DNA of 64,000 nt from Burkholderia sp. OK233 (GCF_900230185.1 NZ_OCSR01000001.1:620001-684000), one strand, 5' to 3'. Counted from the first letter of the stretch, positions 18,695 through 27,787 are shown. Notes: generated by a model from the sequence alone, not told the origin. A program made the numbers and translations.

Positions 18695-19408
18695 TCAACC
18701 TGCCGGCGACGCGTAGCTTCTGCTGGTTGTCTGCGCGATCAGATACCAGTGGGAGAACGTGGTTGCCATGTCGGCTTGGTCGTTGGGCACGCCAAGGCCG
18801 CGAAGCGTGATACGGATGACGCTGCTGATATACGCGCGAGGGTCTTTGGAGCGGCCCAGCATGATTGTGCGCATGCCTTCCACGGTGGCGCCCATCACCG
18901 AGTCAGCAGCGGCGGTCACGTCGTCGAAGTGCAACTTGGCCTCGGCTGCGCCGGCGCGCAGGTCGTGGTAGATGCAATCGAGCAGGATCGATTCGCGCGG
19001 AATCAGTTCGGCTCTCACGACGAAACCCGCCCAACGATGGTCAGTCAATGCGCGCGCCAGAAATAGGCGCATGCCGGTGCTCACGCGTTGCAGCAGATCG
19101 ATCAGAACGCCGTACACGGGCAGGATGTCGAGCGTCATTCGATCGGTTGCCTCCTTTCCCACCGCCACCAGCGCCTCCTCCAGCGACGCAAAGTGCTTGT
19201 AAAACGTGCCGCGTGAAATGTCGGCCGCCTTGACGACGTCTTCGATGGATGTCGAGAGGTCTTTCCTTTCAGCGAAGACTTCCATTGTCGCGCGCAGGAT
19301 ACGTCCACGCATGGCATCTCGCTTCTTGCGGGCGGCGACAATTCGATGATCTTCGTACAAGTGTTTTCCAGACGTGGCGGGGCGGTGTTCGAGGGTCGAG
19401 TGTTGCAT
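18695..19408 (-). CDS. TetR-family transcriptional regulator
   Basis: The 237-residue protein has an N-terminal helix-turn-helix, MRGRILRATMEVFAE then ISRGTFYKHFASLEEAL, at about residues 35-80, and a helical ligand domain of normal size. I chose the ATG at 19408; the further upstream frame runs into the IS6-derived sequence beginning at 19425 and is not native. So the gene starts 17 bp from an IS end and its original promoter may be lost or IS-provided. The target is unknown; no divergent partner gene survives. Confidence 0.88.
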   Translation of the reverse strand: MQHSTLEHRPATSGKHLYEDHRIVAARKKRDAMRGRILRATMEVFAERKDLSTSIEDVVKAADISRGTFYKHFASLEEALVAVGKEATDRMTLDILPVYGVLIDLLQRVSTGMRLFLARALTDHRWAGFVVRAELIPRESILLDCIYHDLRAGAAEAKLHFDDVTAAADSVMGATVEGMRTIMLGRSKDPRAYISSVIRITLRGLGVPNDQADMATTFSHWYLIAQTTSRSYASPAG

Positions 19409-19424
19409 GGATGGCTCCAATAAC

Positions 19425-20026
19425 GGCTCTGTCGCAATAACGCGGTCCGCTATGATGCGCGGAAGAAGATGAACGACAGAAAACTCGATGAAAACGTTGA
19501 ATCCCGCCGTGCCCAGAGTGCTCAAATGCCTGCATCATCCGCTCGACGTGATCCTGACGTGCGTTCGCCGGCATGTGGCCTATCCGCTGAGCCTGCGGCA
19601 CCTCGAAGAGATGATCCCCCAAGGGGACTTCCTTCGGGGCGTACCGGGCCGTTGACAAGGACGGCCATACGATTGACTTTCTGTTACGCGCTCATCGGGA
19701 CAAGACTGCAACCCCGCGTTACTTTGAGAAATCGATCGCCCAGAATAGCCTGCCCGAAATGGGGACCATCGACAAAAGCGGCGCCAATCTTGTCGCACTC
19801 GAAGCCATCAAGCGACGCACGCGACCCATGCTGGGGTTCAAGTCTTTTCGCTGCGCCCTGATTCTTCTCGGCGGAATCGAACTCATGCATATGATCGCCA
19901 AAGGACACATGAAGTTCTCTCGCCGAATTCATCCGTCTGCCGCTGATCAATTTTACGACCTGGCAACATAAGCACGGCTTCGGATAGCGAGAGCGTTTTC
20001 TCCGCGAGTCTTACCGCGACAAAACC
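19425..20026 (+). mobile_element. IS6-family element with internal deletion
   Basis: Terminal repeats are recognisable: GGCTCTGTCGCAATAA at the left and GGTTTTGTCGCGGTAA read inward from 20026. Between them the transposase N-terminus (VPRVLKCLHHPLDVILTC, YPLSLRHLEEM) is joined to its C-terminal half (HRDKTATPRYFEKSI, MLGFKSFRCALILLGGIELM, SAADQFYDLAT, stop). The central DDE part is missing. The total of 602 bp compares with about 820 in intact elements. The same C-terminus and end recur at 52951-53059. Confidence 0.8.
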
Positions 20027-20031
20027 GTTTC

Positions 20032-20063
20032 GCTGGGGTGGCCCAGGTATAAAGCGTCAGCAT
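20032..20063 (-). pseudogene. Glutathione S-transferase stub (first ten codons)
   Basis: Reading left from 20063, MLTLYTWATP matches the start of the GST at 25675 (MLKLYTWATP). The sequence then passes into the IS6 end. This is the broken last gene of the duplicated copy of the left catabolic block. Confidence 0.7.
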
Positions 20064-20071
20064 TCTCGCCC

Positions 20072-20371
20072 TCATCCCTTGTCCGGATTGCCCGACGTCC
20101 AATCCCAGGGCCTGACCGAGACCTCGGCGAATAAATCCGCCTTTCTGTAGGGGTCGCCGGCCGAGAACCGTTCGGCGGCCGCGAGGTCTGGCGCCTCGAT
20201 CACGATCAACGAACCGATCATCGTTGCGCCGTCAGGCGCCATGAATGGTCCGCCCAGCCGGTAAGTCACGCTAGGATGGGGGGCATGCAAGTATTCGCGA
20301 TGAGCCGGGCGCGTCCTGACTCTAAGATCAGTGACCCCGGGTCGGTCGACGGCGACGATAGCGAAGTACAT
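20072..20371 (-). CDS. YCII-domain protein (copy A)
   Basis: The 99-residue protein has a YciI-type dimeric alpha/beta fold pattern: MYFAIVAVDRPG, RPAHREYL, GATMIGSLIVIEA and AERFSAGDPYRKADLF. Members are small dimeric proteins that often act beside oxygenases or in ring-cleavage pathways; the YCII-muconolactone isomerase similarity is structural. The paralogue at 25684 differs at about a dozen positions. In both copies it directly follows the NMO gene, so the two probably act on linked steps. Confidence 0.8.
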   Translation of the reverse strand: MYFAIVAVDRPGVTDLRVRTRPAHREYLHAPHPSVTYRLGGPFMAPDGATMIGSLIVIEAPDLAAAERFSAGDPYRKADLFAEVSVRPWDWTSGNPDKG

Positions 20372-20488
20372 CGAAGCTCCTTAGTGTAGGTGAGGACCCA
20401 AGAGGTCGGCACGCTCAATCAAGACGGGATCATTCATCAACGGCATCGGGATTCTCGTTCTGATTTCGCATTGATGGCCTCGGCTTGT

Positions 20489-21496
20489 TTAGCGACCAGT
20501 CCGCAAATCCGCGATCTTGTCGAGCGCCGCCTCCGCTGTCGCCTCGATTTCCCCAACGATTTCTACTACAGACTTAACATCGTGTATGAGTTGAACCGTT
20601 GCGCCAGCATAGAGCGGACCTGCCTCCCAATCTCCCTCCATGGCGTCCCAGGGAGCCGCGACGTCATAGCGATAGAGTGGTTTTCCATTGGGGAAACACG
20701 ATATCGGCTCGCCTTCCCCTGGTCGTCGACCGGAAGTTGGACGACCGGCGTCTTCCCATCTGGAGAACGTGCAATTGCGTATCACCCGATGGGGAGACTC
20801 CTGCCAACCCGCATCGAAGAGCTCGGTCTCTACAAGGTCCGTCGCGCGAGCGGCAACAACCCGCTCCTTGTAACCGCGATGGTTGGCCGATTCCTTGCTC
20901 GCGACAAAGCGCGTTCCCATCCAGACTCCACAAGCACCAAGAGCCATCGCAGCGACCAGGCCCCGCCCCTCGGCAATACCGCCCGCAGCGACCACGGGGA
21001 CCCCTTTGGCGGCGTCAACGATAGAAGGCAGGAGCGACATCGTAGGCGCGGTCCCTACCAGATGACCTCCTGACTCGCGTCCTTGGGAAACGATAAAGTC
21101 GACGCCAATATCCTTTGCGCGCGCCGCATCTTCCGCGTTGCCCACTGTCCAGAACACAAGCCCGCCCGCATCTTTGATGATGCGAACATAGGGCTCGAGA
21201 TTTCCCTGCCACAGGGAGAATACGCGCACCCCCGCATCCAGTGCAGCGGCGAGCCTCTTCCGCTGGTCAACGATCAACGTCAGATTTGCACCAAACCGAC
21301 CGTTCGTAACCCGGCTAATTTCTGCAAGCTCGTCGCCTACAGTCTCTTCCGGCATATGCATCAGCGCAGTAAAGCCGAAGCTGCCGCTGTTCGCCATCGC
21401 TCCGAGAAATTCCGCGCTTGAGCCTCGCCCGAGAGGACCCGCCACGACCGGAACGCGCAAATCAAGTGCTTGGGTCAACGCTGTTTCGAAAGGCAT
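20489..21496 (-). CDS. Nitronate monooxygenase / NPD family (copy A)
   Basis: The 335-residue FMN-binding TIM-barrel protein shows the flavin-binding GRESGGHLVG and GVPVVAAGGIAEGRG segments, followed by GVWMGTRFVAS. This is the NMO (2-nitropropane dioxygenase-like) signature. Members oxidise alkyl nitronates, but many act on unknown substrates. The start ATG at 21496 is preceded by a GGAGAA site. It is the near-duplicate of the gene at 26130. Followed by YCII in the same operon. Confidence 0.88.
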   Translation of the reverse strand: MPFETALTQALDLRVPVVAGPLGRGSSAEFLGAMANSGSFGFTALMHMPEETVGDELAEISRVTNGRFGANLTLIVDQRKRLAAALDAGVRVFSLWQGNLEPYVRIIKDAGGLVFWTVGNAEDAARAKDIGVDFIVSQGRESGGHLVGTAPTMSLLPSIVDAAKGVPVVAAGGIAEGRGLVAAMALGACGVWMGTRFVASKESANHRGYKERVVAARATDLVETELFDAGWQESPHRVIRNCTFSRWEDAGRPTSGRRPGEGEPISCFPNGKPLYRYDVAAPWDAMEGDWEAGPLYAGATVQLIHDVKSVVEIVGEIEATAEAALDKIADLRTGR

Positions 21497-21549
21497 ATCA
21501 GCTTTTCTCCATGCTCAGATCGAGCGCTTATCGAGTTCATGGGTCCGCC

Positions 21550-21676
21550 TCAGATTTTCGCGGGCGCCAGCTGCGCAGACGCTACAAAGATCCTGCCATC
21601 CGCCACCGTGACCTCATAGGTTTCAATGTCCCCGTCTGCCGGCGGCGACAACGCCTTACCTGTGGTGACATCGAAT
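21550..21676 (-). pseudogene. Rieske ferredoxin, 3' remnant (copy A)
   Basis: Only the last 42 or so residues (FDVTTGKALSPPADGDIETY to QLAPAKI) remain. All four cluster ligands are lost. Comparison with the intact gene at 27190 shows a deletion of about 230 bp whose ends share AATT (CGAATT joined to TTCGCCTGACT). Confidence 0.8.
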
Positions 21677-22178
21677 TTCGCCTGACTTTTTTTCAGACCT
21701 GCGGATTCGACGGGGTTAGATCAACGTGGCACCCCGTGTGCATTGACTCCAAGTTAAACCTTTTTCCTGACGGGATAACTCCCCTCAAACTTGATAGACT
21801 TTTAGGCGAATCGAAAAAATCACGACCTTGCTTGGAGCGCCTGGCCGTTAGCCTGGGCCTTGGTAGAAAAGAACGACCGTGACCACCGAAGTGCGGAAGG
21901 TCCCGCCGTTTCGACAATCCTTCTTCCATCTCCGCTTGGTCCGTTCGCGGTTCTGGACCAATCCCTCCCGGCGCAACAGGACGTGCAGGCCAGGCAGGCT
22001 CGCCGGTACGACGGGATATCGGTGGCACGCCCAAGCTCGGGGAAGCAGCTGCGCAGATGAAACGCGAAGCCCGGGACGTCACAGCCACCCAAGACGCATA
22101 ACATCACGCGCCAACGTGCGCCGCAACGGTCGCGGCGACTCGATGGCGCGTCCCAGGAATCCTGTGTTGTACCGCAGA
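21677..22178. other. Duplicated leader and unassigned sequence
   Basis: The left part (to about 21851) matches the leader upstream of the Rieske gene at 27545-27718. The remainder (about 21880-22178) contains only broken coding-like stretches, perhaps transposase-derived, which I could not assign. Confidence 0.45.
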
Positions 22179-22817
22179 TCAACTCAACCCTATCTCTACT
22201 ACGCGCTTCCGGAATGCCTTACGTTCGCAAAGCAAGTCGTACCATCGTTGTACATTGCGGAAGTGAGGGCGTTCCACAGGGAGCGTTAGCCAGCGGTAAG
22301 CCAACGGCCCTACCGCAATATCCGCAATCGAAAAGGATCCGCCTCCCAGATATTCCGATCGCTCAAGAAACCGATCGAGCAAACCGAACAGTTCCGCATT
22401 TTGTTCACGGGCTTCATCAATTGCATCCTGGCTGCGCTCATGAGCCGGCGTTCGGACGATCCTCCGAAAGAGAAGTCCGTTCACCGGCGCTAAGGAGGAC
22501 AACTGCCAGTCCATCCAGCGATCGACCCAGGAGCGCGCAACAGACTCCGCTGGATACAGCGCGTCAGCGCGAAAATAATTGGCGAGATATCGGAGTATCG
22601 CGTTGGATTCCCACACCACCGCGTCTCCGTGAATCAGCGTGGGAACGACGCCATTCGGATTCTTTGCGAGGTAGTCGGCATCTTTGTTACCACCGAACTG
22701 ACCGCCCACGTCCACGCGCTCGCATGGCTGCTCGATTTCATCAAGTAACCACATGACTTTCTGCACGTTAGAGGAGTTGCTCCTCCCGAGAACCGTCAAC
22801 GCGTTACTGTTCGTCAT
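22179..22817 (-). CDS. Glutathione S-transferase (GstB-like)
   Basis: The 212-residue protein has an N-terminal thioredoxin-like domain (LGRSNSSNVQKVMWLLDE, NPNGVVPTLI, VVWESNAILRYLA) with the usual cis-Pro and Glu-Ser glutathione site. An all-helical C-terminal domain contains FSIADIAVGPLAYRW. It overlaps the upstream GST gene by 4 bp (ATGA), so the two are coupled. It likely conjugates or deglutathionylates a pathway intermediate; the substrate is unknown. Confidence 0.9.
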   Translation of the reverse strand: MTNSNALTVLGRSNSSNVQKVMWLLDEIEQPCERVDVGGQFGGNKDADYLAKNPNGVVPTLIHGDAVVWESNAILRYLANYFRADALYPAESVARSWVDRWMDWQLSSLAPVNGLLFRRIVRTPAHERSQDAIDEAREQNAELFGLLDRFLERSEYLGGGSFSIADIAVGPLAYRWLTLPVERPHFRNVQRWYDLLCERKAFRKRVVEIGLS

Positions 22818-23431
22818 GGCAAAATCTCCATGCCTCGCTGCACAGCGGTCCTCGAACCGATCGAGTCGTACCAACGTTTAACATTTGGAACATCCTCCCA
22901 CGCGAGTTGATGTAAATTAAAACGTGCTACCCATGGATAGATCGCAATATCGGCGATGGAATATTCGCTACCCGTGACATATTCCGAATCGCCGAGGCGT
23001 CCATCTAACACCCTGTACAGTCGATGCGTTTCTGCCGTATAACGGTCAAGGCCATATTTCTCCTGTGGCGCGTAACGGCGGAAATGATGCGTCTGCCCGA
23101 ACATCGGGCCGATGCCGCCCATCTGAAACATGAGCCACTGCATCGTCTCGTGACGTTCAACCCCGGAGGGCGGCAATAATTTTCCTGTCTTCTCTGCCAG
23201 GTAAATCAAGATCGCGCCGGATTCGAACAGCGTGATCTTCTTCCCTTGTGGTCCTTCCGGATCGACAATCACGGGGATCTTATTGTTCGGATTCATGGCG
23301 AGAAAGCTATCCTCGAATTGCTCGCCCTCTGAGATATCCACCATATGCACTTTGAAGGGGATCCGTAGCTCTTCTAAAGCTATGGATATTTTCCTTGCGT
23401 TTGGTGTTCCCCAAGCATACAAATCAATCAT
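22814..23431 (-). CDS. Glutathione S-transferase (YfcG/YghU-like, Nu-class type)
   Basis: The 205-residue protein begins MIDLYAWGTPNARKISI and contains NPNNKIPVIVD, LFESGAILIYLAEKTGK, WLMFQMGGIGPMFGQ and YSIADIAIYPWVAR. These closely resemble YfcG-type enzymes with disulfide-bond reductase or glutathione-transfer activity. The ATG at 23431 was chosen because it matches family N-termini; 17 upstream codons were rejected. It is coupled to the downstream GST by ATGA and lies 72 bp after glutathione reductase. Confidence 0.9.
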   Translation of the reverse strand: MIDLYAWGTPNARKISIALEELRIPFKVHMVDISEGEQFEDSFLAMNPNNKIPVIVDPEGPQGKKITLFESGAILIYLAEKTGKLLPPSGVERHETMQWLMFQMGGIGPMFGQTHHFRRYAPQEKYGLDRYTAETHRLYRVLDGRLGDSEYVTGSEYSIADIAIYPWVARFNLHQLAWEDVPNVKRWYDSIGSRTAVQRGMEILP

Positions 23432-23503
23432 CTTTTTCCTCTCCCGCGATGCATTCTCTGTTATAGCGGCACGTCGGGTCATTCCGCGGCGCTGATACCC
23501 GAA

Positions 23504-24874
23504 TCAGGAACCCAGCCGAGTTGCATATCTTGCATTTCTCAGCGTGACGAACTCTTCCGCCACGCTCGGGTGTACACCCAGTGTGGCGTCAAAGTCCGCC
23601 TTCGTTGCTCCCGCCTTGAGTGCCACAGCAATGCCTTGAATGATCTCGGCAGCGTCCGGCGCCACGATGTGCGCACCCAGGATTCGTTCAGTCGTCGCGT
23701 CCGCAATGAGCTTCACCAGGACGCGCTCATTTCGACCGGAAAGTGCAGCGCGCATTGGGCGAAAGACGCTGCCGTACACCCGAACACCGTCGTGTATCGC
23801 ACAAGCTTGCTCCTCGGTGAGACCTACCGAGGCGACCTGCGGCTGACTAAATACGGCAAACGGAACACCTTCGTGGTCTACTGGACGGGACATGTCTCCG
23901 AAGACGGTGTCGGCAAAAGCATGGCCTTCGTGGATCGCGACAGGTGTCAGGTTAAGACGATTTGTGACGTCGCCCACCGCGTAGACGTGATCGGACGATG
24001 TGCGCGAATAGCTGTCTACAGGGATCGCTCCGTGTGCGTCAACATGAACGCCGACACGTTCAAGGCCCAGACTGCCTGTGTTCGGCCTTCGTCCTGTCGC
24101 GGCCATCACGAGATCCACCTCCAGAATCTCGCCAGAACCGAGGTAAAGCAGATATGCGTTGTCTTTTCGCTCAACTGCAGCGACTGTACTAGCGAGTCGC
24201 ATCTGAATATCGTTCGCAGCCAGCTCACTCCCAATATGCTCCCGGACCTGTTCGTCGAATCCGCGTAGCAGCTTCGATCCACGATGGATCATCCACACGC
24301 TTGATCCAAGTCCCTTAAAAATGCCTGCAAATTCGCAGGCTATATATCCACCCCCAACAATCGCGACCCTTTCTGTAGCGTGTTCCATCGCTAACACGTC
24401 GTTGGACGTCACCATCAGTTCGGTGCCGGGAAACTTAGGCACCTCTGGCGTCGCTCCAGTGGCGACCAATATGCGACCCGCCGTATAGCTCACATCGTTC
24501 ACGCGAACCTCGTGTGCGCCAACAATGGTTGCTTTTCCCGTTATCACCTCGACCCCGGCCTTGCCGAGTAGCTCCTCATATATCCGCTCCAAACGTGCAA
24601 CCTCGATGTCTTTCGCACGAATCAGGCTTTGCCAGTTGTGTGACGCTTCTGACACCCGCCAGCCGAACCCCTTGCTGTCCTCAAGCCCCATTCCGAATTG
24701 GGATGCGTACATCAACAGTTTTTTCGGCACACACCCACGAATCACGCATGTACCGCCGAGCCTGTACTCTTCCGCGACAGCGACCTTCGCGCCATATCCT
24801 GCCGCTATACGACTTGCACGGACGCCACCGGATCCACCGCCTATAACGAACAGGTCAAAGTCATACGTATTCAT
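23504..24874 (-). CDS. gor: Glutathione reductase
   Basis: The 456-residue flavoprotein has the FAD site IGGGSGGVRASR, the redox disulfide C43/C48 (GGTCVIRGCVPKK), an NAD(P)-binding IVGGGYIACEF and the C-terminal active-site HPSVAEEFVTL. This is the complete glutathione-reductase set. The start is the ATG at 24874. Placed between GST genes, it would regenerate glutathione used by the pathway. It is upstream of the two coupled GST genes and may be read from the same transcript as the genes to its right or from its own leader (24875-25050). Confidence 0.92.
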   Translation of the reverse strand: MNTYDFDLFVIGGGSGGVRASRIAAGYGAKVAVAEEYRLGGTCVIRGCVPKKLLMYASQFGMGLEDSKGFGWRVSEASHNWQSLIRAKDIEVARLERIYEELLGKAGVEVITGKATIVGAHEVRVNDVSYTAGRILVATGATPEVPKFPGTELMVTSNDVLAMEHATERVAIVGGGYIACEFAGIFKGLGSSVWMIHRGSKLLRGFDEQVREHIGSELAANDIQMRLASTVAAVERKDNAYLLYLGSGEILEVDLVMAATGRRPNTGSLGLERVGVHVDAHGAIPVDSYSRTSSDHVYAVGDVTNRLNLTPVAIHEGHAFADTVFGDMSRPVDHEGVPFAVFSQPQVASVGLTEEQACAIHDGVRVYGSVFRPMRAALSGRNERVLVKLIADATTERILGAHIVAPDAAEIIQGIAVALKAGATKADFDATLGVHPSVAEEFVTLRNARYATRLGS

Positions 24875-25050
24875 CGAGAGTTCCCGCACACTGTAAAAAG
24901 ACGAAAGCACCTAACCTGCTTCACGGTTACCTCCGAACGGACCGCCGACGTCCGTTTGAGTGAACAGGACATTCAGCTCCGCCAGGCACTAGAGAAATTT
25001 TTGTACGTTCGAAAAGGGACGGCGCCCGAGGATATGAATCATCACGCGCC

Positions 25051-25675
25051 TCAGGCAGGCGTTGCCGGCACATTCATGCCCCGCCGAACGGCAGGTCTGG
25101 CGCCGACCGCGTCGAACCATCGGCGGACGTGCGGCACGGTCTCCCAATCCAGGTCATGAAGCGCGTGACGTGCGACCCAAGGATAGATCGCGATATCCGC
25201 TATGCTGAACGCCTCGCCGTTGAGGTACGGCGATGCATCGAGCTGCGTATTCAACACCGCGTATAGCCGTCGCGTCTCTGCCTGATAGCGCGCCAGCCCG
25301 TAAGTCTCGTTCGCTGCGTAGCGCCTGTAGTGATGAAGCTGCCCGAAGATCGGTTCGACACCACCCATTTGAAACATAAGCCAGCGTCGATGCCCGGCGT
25401 GAGCCGTTTGCCGGAAGCAGCGCGCTGCCGAATTTCTCTGCAAGGTAGATGAGGATTGCGCCCGACTCGGCCAGCACCACACGATCGCCCCCTTCCCCGT
25501 CGGTGTCGACCAGTACCGGGATCTTGTTGTTCGCATTCAAAGCAAGGAACTCGGAGCGAAGCTGCTCGCCCTTCGTGATGTTCACCGAATGCACCTCATA
25601 AGAGAGGCCGAGCTCCTCGAGCATGACGGACACCTTGCGACCATTCGGCGTGGCCCACGTATAGAGCTTCAGCAT
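25051..25675 (-). pseudogene. Glutathione S-transferase, frameshifted
   Basis: From the ATG at 25675 (MLKLYTWATPNGRKVSVM) the frame is intact to ALLPANGSRRAS. It then slips near 25400, where the second frame continues WLMFQMGGVEPIFGQLHH to the stop at 25051. Compared with the intact paralogue at 22814, about 5 bases are missing between Thr and the Trp of WLMFQ. Otherwise it is full length and close to that paralogue, so this is either a recent pseudogene or a base-calling error. Confidence 0.75.
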
Positions 25676-25683
25676 TCTCGCCC

Positions 25684-25983
25684 TCACGCCTTGTCCGGAT
25701 TGCCCGTTCCCCAATCCCAGGGCCTGACCGAGACCTCCGCGAACAGATCCGCCTTTCTGTAGGGGTCGCCGGCGGAAAACCGTTCGACGGCCGCGAGGTC
25801 TTGCGCCTCGATCACAATCAACGTCCCGATCATCGTCGCGCCGTCAGGCGCGAGGAGTGGTCCGCCCAGCCTGTAAGTCACGCCAGGATGGGCGGCTTGC
25901 AAGTATTCGCGGTGAGCCGGGCGCGTGCTGACTCTAAGATCAGTGCTCCCCGGTCGGTCGATGGCGATGATAGCGAAGTACAT
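25684..25983 (-). CDS. YCII-domain protein (copy B)
   Basis: The 99-residue protein is a near copy of the one at 20072 (MYFAIIAIDRPG, RPAHREYLQ, GATMIGTLIVIEAQDL, SAGDPYRKADLF). It lies 8 bp upstream of the frameshifted GST and about 145 bp after NMO copy B. A small enzyme or accessory protein of the same pathway is expected; the function is not known. Confidence 0.8.
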   Translation of the reverse strand: MYFAIIAIDRPGSTDLRVSTRPAHREYLQAAHPGVTYRLGGPLLAPDGATMIGTLIVIEAQDLAAVERFSAGDPYRKADLFAEVSVRPWDWGTGNPDKA

Positions 25984-26129
25984 CGAAGCTCCTTAGTGTA
26001 AGTGAAGACCCAAGAGGTCGGCACCCTCAATCAAGAGGCCCGCCTGCTGTAGGCTTTTCCGCGCCTGGGACCGTGCATCAACGGCATTGGGATTCTCGTT
26101 CTGATTTCCCATTGATCGCCCCGGCTTGT

Positions 26130-27137
26130 TTAGCGACCGGTCCGCAAATCCGCGACTTTTTCAAGCGCCGCCTTCGCCGTCGCCTCGATTTCCCCAACGA
26201 TTTCTGCTACAGACTTGACATCGTGTATGAGGTCAATCGTTGTGCCGGCATAGAGCGGACTGGCCTCCCAATCTCCCTCCATGGCCTCCCAAGCAGCCGC
26301 GGCGTTATAGCGATAGAGTGCTTTTCCATTGGGAAAACGCGATATAAGCTCGCCTTCTCCAGGTCGTTGGCCGGCAGATTGGCGACCGGCGGCTTCCCAT
26401 CTGGAGAACGTGGAATTGCGTATCACCCGATGGGGACATTCCTGCCCAGGCGGATCGAAGAGCTCGGTTTCTACAAGGTCCGTCGCGCGGGCTGCAACAA
26501 GCCGCTCCTTGTAACCGCGATGGTTGGCCGATTCCTTGCTCGCGACAAAACGCGTTCCCATCCAGACTCCACAAGCACCAAGAGCCATCGCAGCGACCAG
26601 GCCACGCCCATCTGCGATACCGCCCGCCGCTACCACGGGGACCCCTTTGGCGGCGTCAACGATGGAAGGCAGGAGCGACATCGTAGGCGCGCTTCCTACG
26701 TAATGACCGCCTGCCTCCCGTCCTTGGGACACGATAAAGTCGACGCCAATATCCTTTGCGCGCGCCGCATCTTCGGGGTTACCCACTGTCCAGAACACAA
26801 GCCCGCCTGCATCCTTGATGACACGAACATAGGGTTCGAGATCTCCCTGCCACAGGGAGAATACGCGCACCCCCGCATCCAGTGCAGCGGCGAGCCACTT
26901 CCGCCGATCACGGGTCAACGACAGATTTGCACCAAACCGACCGTTCGTAACCCGGCTAATTTCTGCAAGCTCGTCGCCTACAGTCTCTTCCGGCATATGC
27001 GCCGCCGCAGTAAAGCCGAAGCTGCCGCTATCGGCCATCGCTCCGAGAAATTCCGCGCTTGAGCCTCGCCCGAGAGGACCCGCCACGACCGGAACGCGTA
27101 AATCAAGTGCTTTGGTCAATGCTGTTTCAAAAGGCAT
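26130..27137 (-). CDS. Nitronate monooxygenase / NPD family (copy B)
   Basis: The 335-residue FMN barrel protein carries GREAGGHYVGSAPTMSLLP, GVPVVAAGGIADGRGLVAAM and GVWMGTRFVASK. I chose the ATG at 27137, which gives the same length as copy A and has GGAGAAA upstream; a GTG 15 bases earlier is the alternative. The proteins of the two copies differ at scattered positions, so both may still be functional. Its leader and the Rieske gene lie directly upstream. Confidence 0.88.
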   Translation of the reverse strand: MPFETALTKALDLRVPVVAGPLGRGSSAEFLGAMADSGSFGFTAAAHMPEETVGDELAEISRVTNGRFGANLSLTRDRRKWLAAALDAGVRVFSLWQGDLEPYVRVIKDAGGLVFWTVGNPEDAARAKDIGVDFIVSQGREAGGHYVGSAPTMSLLPSIVDAAKGVPVVAAGGIADGRGLVAAMALGACGVWMGTRFVASKESANHRGYKERLVAARATDLVETELFDPPGQECPHRVIRNSTFSRWEAAGRQSAGQRPGEGELISRFPNGKALYRYNAAAAWEAMEGDWEASPLYAGTTIDLIHDVKSVAEIVGEIEATAKAALEKVADLRTGR

Positions 27138-27189
27138 ATCGGCTTTCTCCACGCTCAGATCGAGCGCTTATCGAGTTCATGGGTCCGTC

Positions 27190-27522
27190 TCAGATTTTCG
27201 CGGGAGCCAGCTGCGCAGATGCTACAAAGATCCTGTCATCCGCCACCGTGACCTCGTAGGTTTCAATGTCCCCGTCTGCCGGCGGCGACAACGCCTTGCC
27301 TGTGGTGACATCGAATTGCGCACCATGGAGCGGACATTCGACCACACAGCCCTCGAGGTAGCCGTCCGAGAGATAGGCCAAAGCGTGCGAACAGATATCA
27401 CTGGTCGCATACACCTTGCCTTCCACGTTAGAGAGCAGAATCCGCGTGGTTCCCACGAACACACATTTCATGTTGCCGGGCTTTAATTCCGCGACACTAC
27501 AAACATCCTGACCTTTAAGCAT
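27190..27522 (-). CDS. Rieske [2Fe-2S] ferredoxin
   Basis: The 110-residue soluble ferredoxin has the complete Rieske ligand set: C44 and H46 (CSH) and C63 and H66 (CPLH). It resembles the small NirD/BphF-type electron carriers of multicomponent oxygenases. It is the first gene of the leftward block and precedes NMO copy B. It could serve the Rieske oxygenase at 37694, whose own ferredoxin gene looks damaged. Confidence 0.9.
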   Translation of the reverse strand: MLKGQDVCSVAELKPGNMKCVFVGTTRILLSNVEGKVYATSDICSHALAYLSDGYLEGCVVECPLHGAQFDVTTGKALSPPADGDIETYEVTVADDRIFVASAQLAPAKI

Positions 27523-27787
27523 GCTTCACCTTTAATTCACCTAATTTCGCCTGACTCTTTTCAGACCTGTAGATTCGACGCGGTTAGATCAACGTGGCAC
27601 CCCGTCTGAATTGACTCCAAGATAAACCCTTTTCCTGACGGGATAACTCCCCTCAATCTTGATAGACCTTCCGGCGATTCGAAAAAATCATGAACTTGCG
27701 TGGAGTGCTTGGCCCCCGGTGTCAGACTCGTTGTAGCGTCATCTGATTCACGTCGACAAAGGTCGGCGGGCGGTACGCTCAGGGTGA
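27523..27787. other. Leader of the left catabolic block
   Basis: No gene is seen. The stretch 27545-27718 is conserved in both duplicate copies and presumably contains the promoter and operator of the block. No convincing -35/-10 pair could be fixed by eye. Confidence 0.4.

Larger units (their letters stand above)
20031..21851. repeat. Segmental duplication, copy A
   Basis: This segment is a near-identical but partly deleted copy of 25658-27718: GST start, YCII gene, NMO gene, Rieske C-terminus and about 170 bp of upstream leader. The copies differ by scattered substitutions and a deletion of about 230 bp in the Rieske gene of this copy. Confidence 0.85.
25658..27718. repeat. Segmental duplication, copy B (more complete)
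   Basis: This is the counterpart of 20031-21851. It keeps the complete Rieske gene and its leader and therefore looks ancestral. Gene order and spacing are identical in the shared part. Confidence 0.85.

Noticed and set aside
19408..19525. 39-codon N-terminal extension of the TetR protein
   Set aside because: It runs into the IS6-derived left end starting at 19425 and is not TetR-like; the ATG at 19408 gives the normal protein.
22214..22756. 180-codon plus-strand frame opposite the GST
   Set aside because: Antisense to a clear GST; no domain or start signal.
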